Positions 63,076 to 64,000 of a stretch of DNA of 64,000 bases are shown one piece after another. The stretch comes from Lewinella sp. IMCC34191 (GTDB lineage Bacteria > Bacteroidota > Bacteroidia > Chitinophagales > Saprospiraceae): NCBI RefSeq assembly GCF_003390935.1, contig NZ_QNQZ01000008.1, forward strand, positions 62,001 through 126,000, given 5' to 3'. How positions within the stretch are numbered: the first letter of the stretch is position 1; each line of letters begins with the position of its first letter. Both the position numbers and the translations under genes were made by a program. The notes beneath the pieces were generated by a model. That model was not told the origin of the DNA, searched no databases, and saw nothing but the letters and a program-made list of their open reading frames with translations.

Positions 63076-64000
63076 ATGGACAGTATCAAAATCCTTTGGG
63101 CCGACGATGAAATCGACCTTTTCAAGCCACAAATGCTTTTCCTGCGCAACCGGGGCTATGAGGTCACTACCGTTACCAACGGACACGATGCTCTCGAAGA
63201 GATAGAAGAAGACAAAAATATCGACATCGTCTTCTTAGACGAAAGCATGCCCGGCCTCACCGGCCTGGAGACTCTGTCTCGTATAAAGGATATTCAGCCC
63301 TCCATTCCCGTGGTGATGATCACCAAAAACGAAGCCGAGGATGTGATGGAACAGGCGATCGGCAGCCAGATCGCCGACTACCTTATCAAGCCGGTGAATC
63401 CGTCGCAGATATTGCTGACGCTAAAGAAGATCGTTGATGAGAAACGGCTGGTCCGCGAAAAGACCACCAGCGATTACCAACAGGACTTCCGGCAACTCCT
63501 GATGCAGATCAACAGCGGTCTTGATAAGGAGGAGTGGGTAGACATGTACAAGAAGATCATCAACTGGGAGCTAAAGCTTGACGAAAGCAACAGCGACCAG
63601 ATGGGGGAGATACTTGCCGTGCAAAAGCGCGAAGCCAACGCCGAATTTTCGAAGTACATCGAGCGGAACTACATGGACTGGGTCAATGAAGACGACGCCC
63701 CCATCATGTCGCATAACCTGATGCGCGAAAAAGTCTTCCCCCATCTGACCAAAGAGCGGCCCACCGTTATGGTGTTGCTCGACAATATGCGCTATGATCA
63801 GTGGAAGGTCATTGAGCCCTACATCACCGAGTTGTATCGCATCGAGGAGGAAGATTACTTCTACAGCATCCTCCCTACGGCCACCCAGTACAGCCGCAAC
63901 GCCATCTTCGCCGGCATGTGGCCCGCGGAGATCGAAAAGCACTACAAGCAGTGGTGGCTCAATGACAGCGACGAAGGCGGCAAAAACAACCACGAGGCCG
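63076..64000 (+). CDS. porX: PorX-type response regulator with PglZ domain (partial, 3' end outside window)
   Basis: The first 308 residues are present. Receiver domain: acidic pocket D10/D11 (WADDEID), phosphoacceptor Asp55 (VFLDESMPG), Thr83 and Lys105 (YLIKPVNP). A helical linker follows, then the start of an alkaline-phosphatase-superfamily PglZ domain (TVMVLLDNMRYDQW, LPTATQYSRNAIFAGMWPAEI). This receiver-PglZ architecture is that of PorX, which with the PorY kinase controls type IX secretion genes. Two T9SS cargo genes are in the window. The gene is divergent from the M42 peptidase gene. Confidence 0.92.
   Translation, partial: MDSIKILWADDEIDLFKPQMLFLRNRGYEVTTVTNGHDALEEIEEDKNIDIVFLDESMPGLTGLETLSRIKDIQPSIPVVMITKNEAEDVMEQAIGSQIADYLIKPVNPSQILLTLKKIVDEKRLVREKTTSDYQQDFRQLLMQINSGLDKEEWVDMYKKIINWELKLDESNSDQMGEILAVQKREANAEFSKYIERNYMDWVNEDDAPIMSHNLMREKVFPHLTKERPTVMVLLDNMRYDQWKVIEPYITELYRIEEEDYFYSILPTATQYSRNAIFAGMWPAEIEKHYKQWWLNDSDEGGKNNHEA

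Overview
The window looks like chromosomal DNA from a member of the Bacteroidota, most likely a Saprospiria/Lewinella-type marine heterotroph. The phylum rests on several signs: two SusC/SusD pairs, proteins with type IX secretion (T9SS) C-terminal sorting domains, a PorX-type response regulator with a PglZ domain, a periplasmic propeller/triple-tyrosine/LuxR regulator, and -7 promoter boxes of the Bacteroidota form TAnnTTTG. The genus is an inference from gene style and the fairly high GC. No tRNA, rRNA, CRISPR array, prophage or insertion sequence was seen.

Layout. 1-7941 (minus): a glycan-uptake locus of regulator, susC, susD and a PKD-domain lipoprotein cut by the left edge. 8058-16294 (plus): a membrane protein, a purple-acid-phosphatase-like enzyme, a GNAT acetyltransferase, a six-hairpin glycosidase, two tandem paralogous lipoproteins, about 1 kb of decaying repeats, and a lipoprotein. 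16353-19373: class II photolyase, a small acidic protein and a lipoprotein proline iminopeptidase. 19623-33976: a second susC/susD pair, an ASPIC/FG-GAP lipoprotein, a LAS-type peptidase, a GH32 fructan hydrolase transcribed divergently from a sugar epimerase, an enolase-superfamily dehydratase with a frameshift, a VOC protein and a 2-hydroxyacid dehydrogenase. Together these read as import and breakdown of fructan or sugar acids.

34291-49961: a VPS10/BNR protein, pdhA, a TPR membrane protein, a T9SS cargo protein, the pheT-coiled coil-zapA-rny run, a T9SS zincin, a thioredoxin/nucleoside-diphosphate-sugar epimerase pair, a candidate small RNA with its own promoter and terminator, and an APH-type kinase. 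50160-56007: secA, deoC, a SPOR-like protein and rodA in a tight run. 56161-64000: a large outer-membrane protein with a coiled-coil middle, an ECF sigma/anti-sigma-like/beta-solenoid operon, an M42 aminopeptidase and the first part of porX, cut by the right edge.

The most unusual content is non-coding. Two arrays of three small hairpins have stems that change in a compensatory way around a fixed TCC loop, one of them forming the 3' end of a gene. A 19-base motif occurs at least six times, always between genes. There are also paired inverted REP-like units, a 70-bp tandem repeat next to the frameshift, and a divergent promoter pair built as an inverted repeat. No complete new defence or mobile system was recognised.
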